Assembly (NCBI GenBank): GCA_036346405.1
Contig: CM070546.1
Location: 105,964,826 to 106,028,825 of the forward strand
Length of the DNA: 64,000 bases
Reading direction: 5' to 3'
DNA from: Phyllostachys edulis
Taxonomy: Eukaryota; Streptophyta; Magnoliopsida; Poales; Poaceae
Under the pieces are notes generated by a model. It was given only the letters and a program-made list of their open reading frames with translations. It was not told the origin of the DNA and did not search any database. Shown piece by piece: positions 61,215 through 64,000 of this stretch (position 1 is its first letter; every line of letters starts with the position of its first letter). The translations under genes and the position numbers were made by a program.

Positions 61215-63060
61215 GGGTGTATCACGGCGAGTCACAAGATAGCGGTCGGATGTGCTAAGGGAAGAAAGCAGACGATGGCGGCCACAATGAGAGTAGGATA
61301 GAAGACATGCTAGATGATGTCGTCATGCATATGGGCCACTGGCGAGGAAGAACCGAGCTCGCAACAAGGGCTTTCTTTGATATGTTATCATGAAGTCAAC
61401 CACTTCATGGGCACACACAGTGTCCCAACTAGATGCCATCACACGACTACTTCTTTGTCAAGTCTCGATTCGGCACAAGCATTGCTTGCTTTGATGCATT
61501 CTTAAGCGTGTTTAGCACTCTTCTCCCAAATGGTCACAAACTGCCCGCTAACTTGTATGAGGCCAAGAAATTGATAAGCGCACTAAATATACCATATGAG
61601 AAGATAGATGTTTGTCCAAATCATTGCATGCTATTTAGGAATGAGAATGTGGACAAAGATCACTTTGTGATAAGTGTGGTGAGTCTAGGTTTGTTGAGGT
61701 TGACTCGGTGATGGTCAAGAGGCGACTTCCTATTGGCGAAAAATACTTGGTATCTACCATTTGTGCCACGAATCCAGCGGTTATACATGTGCGAGGTTTA
61801 CGCCAAACAAATGGTATGGCACAAGTATGGTCGTCGGTACCATAATGACAAGATGGTCCACCCATCGATGGTGAAGCATGGAAGAAATTTGACCGAGACT
61901 ATATAGAGTTTCTTCTGCGAGCCTCGGAGCGTTCAATTGCAATTGCAAGCGATGGGTTTAACCCATTTGGTATGAAATTGCGCCATCATTTGTTGGCTGT
62001 GTTTGTCATTCCCTTAACCTCCCACCCGGCGTTTGCATGCGCGAAGCGGTACATATTCCTTTCCTTGATAATCCACGGTCACGAGTACCGAGGGAAGAAT
62101 ATGAGTGTATTCATGGAGCGGTGGTGGATGAATTGTTACATGCTTGGGAACAAGGCATAGTGACATATGATCGAGCATTGAAACAGAACTTCACCATGCG
62201 GGTCGCGTACCACACATCCATGCATGACTTCGGCGTCAGGGATATTACGTGGGGTGGTGCGTACATGGGAAGATGCCATGCCCAATCTGTAGGGAGGCGT
62301 TGCGTGGTTGTTGGCTAAAGCATGGTCGCATAAGCACTCCTTCTTCGATTGTCATCGTCAATTCCTTCCAATTGACCACGAATTGAAGTGACACAACTGG
62401 ATTTAGGGCCAATATTGCTGTCATGATGGACCACCACGTCGTCTGGCGGTGAGGAGGTTAGTGCGGCTAGATGCTTTGAAGCCTCTTGATGATGGTGATG
62501 GGTTAGAGAAATATGGTGAGGAGCACAATTTGACTCACATTTCAAGTTTGTGGCGGTGCCATACTCCATAAGCTCATTCTTCCCCATAACATAGATGTAA
62601 TGCATAATGAGAAGAATGTTGCAGAGGCCATATTTAGCACATTCTTTGACATTAGGACAAGGCGAAGGACAATGTGAAGGCTCGCCTTGATCGGGAGGAG
62701 CTTTGCATGAGCCCTCGTGAATATGATCCATAAGCCGACTATTGGCAAGTGGGAGAAGCCAAGAGCTAGTTATTGTCTAACTAGGGTTCAGAGGAAGGAG
62801 ATTTTGGAATGGTTTGAGACCCTAAAGTTTCTGATGGGTATCTGACAAATCTAAGGAGAGGAGTGAATTTAACTACCATGCGCATCAATGGCCTAAAGAG
62901 CCATGACTACCACATATTCATGGAGCGCCTTTTACTGTGATGATCCGTGGCTCGTCCCGAGTGTGTTTGGCAAGTGATGGCGGAGTTGAGCTTCTTTTAT
63001 CGTGACTATATGCGAAAGAGATAGATCCCATGGTAATGTCAACTATGGGCGTGAAGTACT
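61215..63060 (+). pseudogene. Element D: TNP2 transposase (Transposase_21)
   Basis: Pieces in changing frames: EVNHFMGTHSVPTRC (about 61397), ACFDAFLSVFSTLLPNGHKLP, YEAKKLISALNIPYEKIDVCPNHC (61560-61630) and MLFRNENVDKDH. Further on come EYECIHGAVVDELLHAWEQG and TYDRALKQNFTMRVAYHTSMHDFG (62098-62240), which correspond to the second half of the TNP2 core (A: LAPLLEDLVILW, ENFTLHVMLFCTINDF). Frame changes near 61300, 61430, 61660, 61960, 62250 and later, and stops, inactivate it. The AMGLTHLV-type text at 61945-61965 marks the eroded DGFNPFG motif (GATGGGTTTAACCCATTTGG is still readable). Confidence 0.85.
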
Positions 63061-63720
63061 GTGTTGCTTTGTAAGTTGGAAAAGATCTTTCCACCTGGCT
63101 TCTTCAATCCAATGCAACATTTGATTCTCCATCTACCCTATGAAGCTAGGATGGGGGGACCAGTGCAAAACCGGTGGATGTATCCAATTGAGAGGGAACA
63201 AAAGGAACTACGAGGCAAAGCAAAAAATCGATCGCGTGTTGAAGCATCCATAGCGGAGGCGTACATAATTGAGGAAATTTCCCATTTCACATCAATATAC
63301 TTTGCTGACAATGTTCGCACGGTGCACAATCAAACCTCACGATACAATATTGGCATCCCTCAAAATAATTGCCAACTTAGCCTCTTCACCGGAAGTGGTG
63401 ACACTTCAAGCGGTGGTACTCCCAAAGTTTTATCGCGGGAGGAGTGGTTGACTGCGATGTTGTATGTCTTTACCAACCTCTCCGAAGCGGATGATTACAT
63501 TAGGTATGCAACAATTATTTTTTCCCAATAATTGATGCATGAGTGTTTTAATCTACTTGTCTTGTTGTCTATAGGGAATTTGTTAGGAGCGAGTGGAAGC
63601 AACGTCGAGACCCATCCGAAAAACAAGTTGAGACCCTTCTTAGGAAGGGTGCTGGGAATTGTAAACCGAATTTCCCGACTTGGTTCTATCAGAAAGTAAC
63701 TTCTCTATTAGCTACTCCCC
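63061..63720 (+). pseudogene. Element D: DUF4218 region with a preserved intron
   Basis: CKLEKIFPPGFFNPMQHL, HLPYEARMGGPVQNRWMYP and AEAYIIEEISHFTSIYF are typical of DUF4218, the domain following the TNP2 core. The frame is open from 63061 to an intron at 63504-63574 (GTATGC to TATAG) and stays in frame across it (DDYIR / EFVRSEWKQRR), reaching NCKPNFPTWFYQK at about 63700. A second GT (63693) and AG (63786) can join this to the next segment. Intact frame and splice sites suggest this part decayed less than the TNP2 core. Confidence 0.85.
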
Positions 63721-63786
63721 CTTGCACGTAATATTTACTAAGTAAAGAGGAACTAATACATGAAACCCATTCTATTTATGCTGTAG

Positions 63787-64000
63787 AGTTTGAAGGACAA
63801 GTCTATGAGCAGCGAATTGAAGCAAGTTGCTCAAGGATGCCACACTCGGGTGCTGTCCTATAGTACCTACGATGTGAATGGGTACCGCTTCCGAACATCC
63901 ACACATGAGAGGGAGCGGCCTAATGCAACAACAATTAACAGTGGATTGGTGACTATAGGACAAGATGGGAGCGATACACCTGTTGAATACTATAGAGTAA
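63787..64000 (+). pseudogene. Element D: DUF4216-preceding segment and start (partial)
   Basis: The frame SLKDKSMSSELKQVAQGC, then VLSYSTYDVNGYRFRTSTHE, then TINSGLVTIGQDG and VEYYRV runs to the window edge without a stop. VNGYRF and an NSGV-like NSGL are the familiar start of the DUF4216 domain that ends TNP2-type genes; compare A near 32900. The rest lies outside the window. Confidence 0.8.

Overview
The window looks like a gene-poor, transposon-dense stretch of a grass (Poaceae) nuclear genome. I see no intact host gene. Nearly every recognisable coding segment is a decayed transposase or retrotransposon polyprotein. The family mix (Angela/WIS-like Copia LTRs, Gypsy LTRs starting TGTAACACCC, CACTA elements with CACAGACGGTTC subterminal repeats, a RICESLEEPER-like hAT, a tRNA-derived SINE) is typical of grasses; the species cannot be named from this.

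Layout. 1-1393: antisense Gypsy-type LTR with a GACCTCC tandem array. 1394-5125: hAT element whose transposase stays mostly in one frame but carries eight internal nonsense codons. 5571-6047: SINE and a 128-bp tandem duplication. 6493-12173: LTR-like and other noncoding repeats, split by a Copia solo LTR (8461-10038). 12174-13669: AT-rich, nothing recognised. 13670-55231: a stack of nested elements. 55232-57036: TGCAACA-rich sequence with a fragment of an RRM-protein gene. 57041-64000: a MITE, then a third CACTA element running off the right edge.

The stack can be read layer by layer. CACTA element B (plus strand, about 13.9-55.231 kb) holds TNP2 (19834-22435) and a Transposase_24/Ulp1 gene in pieces. 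CACTA element A (minus strand, 25946-48682) sits inside B's second gene with a 3-bp target duplication (CCT), and B's reading frame continues exactly across it. A carries a complete Tat-like Gypsy element (35625-47855, TSD AACCG), which carries an Angela-like solo LTR (37554-39118, TSD CAACA) in gag. B was also hit by another solo LTR (22441-24008, TSD ATTTA), a 3.85-kb Gypsy-type LTR (50380-54231, TSD GTACA) and a rearranged block (14371-19833) that removed the start of its TNP2 gene.

A and B share an architecture: terminal repeat block, TATA and pyrimidine-rich leader before TNP2, then a second internal terminal-like repeat block and leader before the Transposase_24/Ulp1 gene. This repeated promoter-like module is the least expected feature of the window. 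All function statements for these decayed genes are by family resemblance; boundaries given with a TSD are firm, the others approximate.
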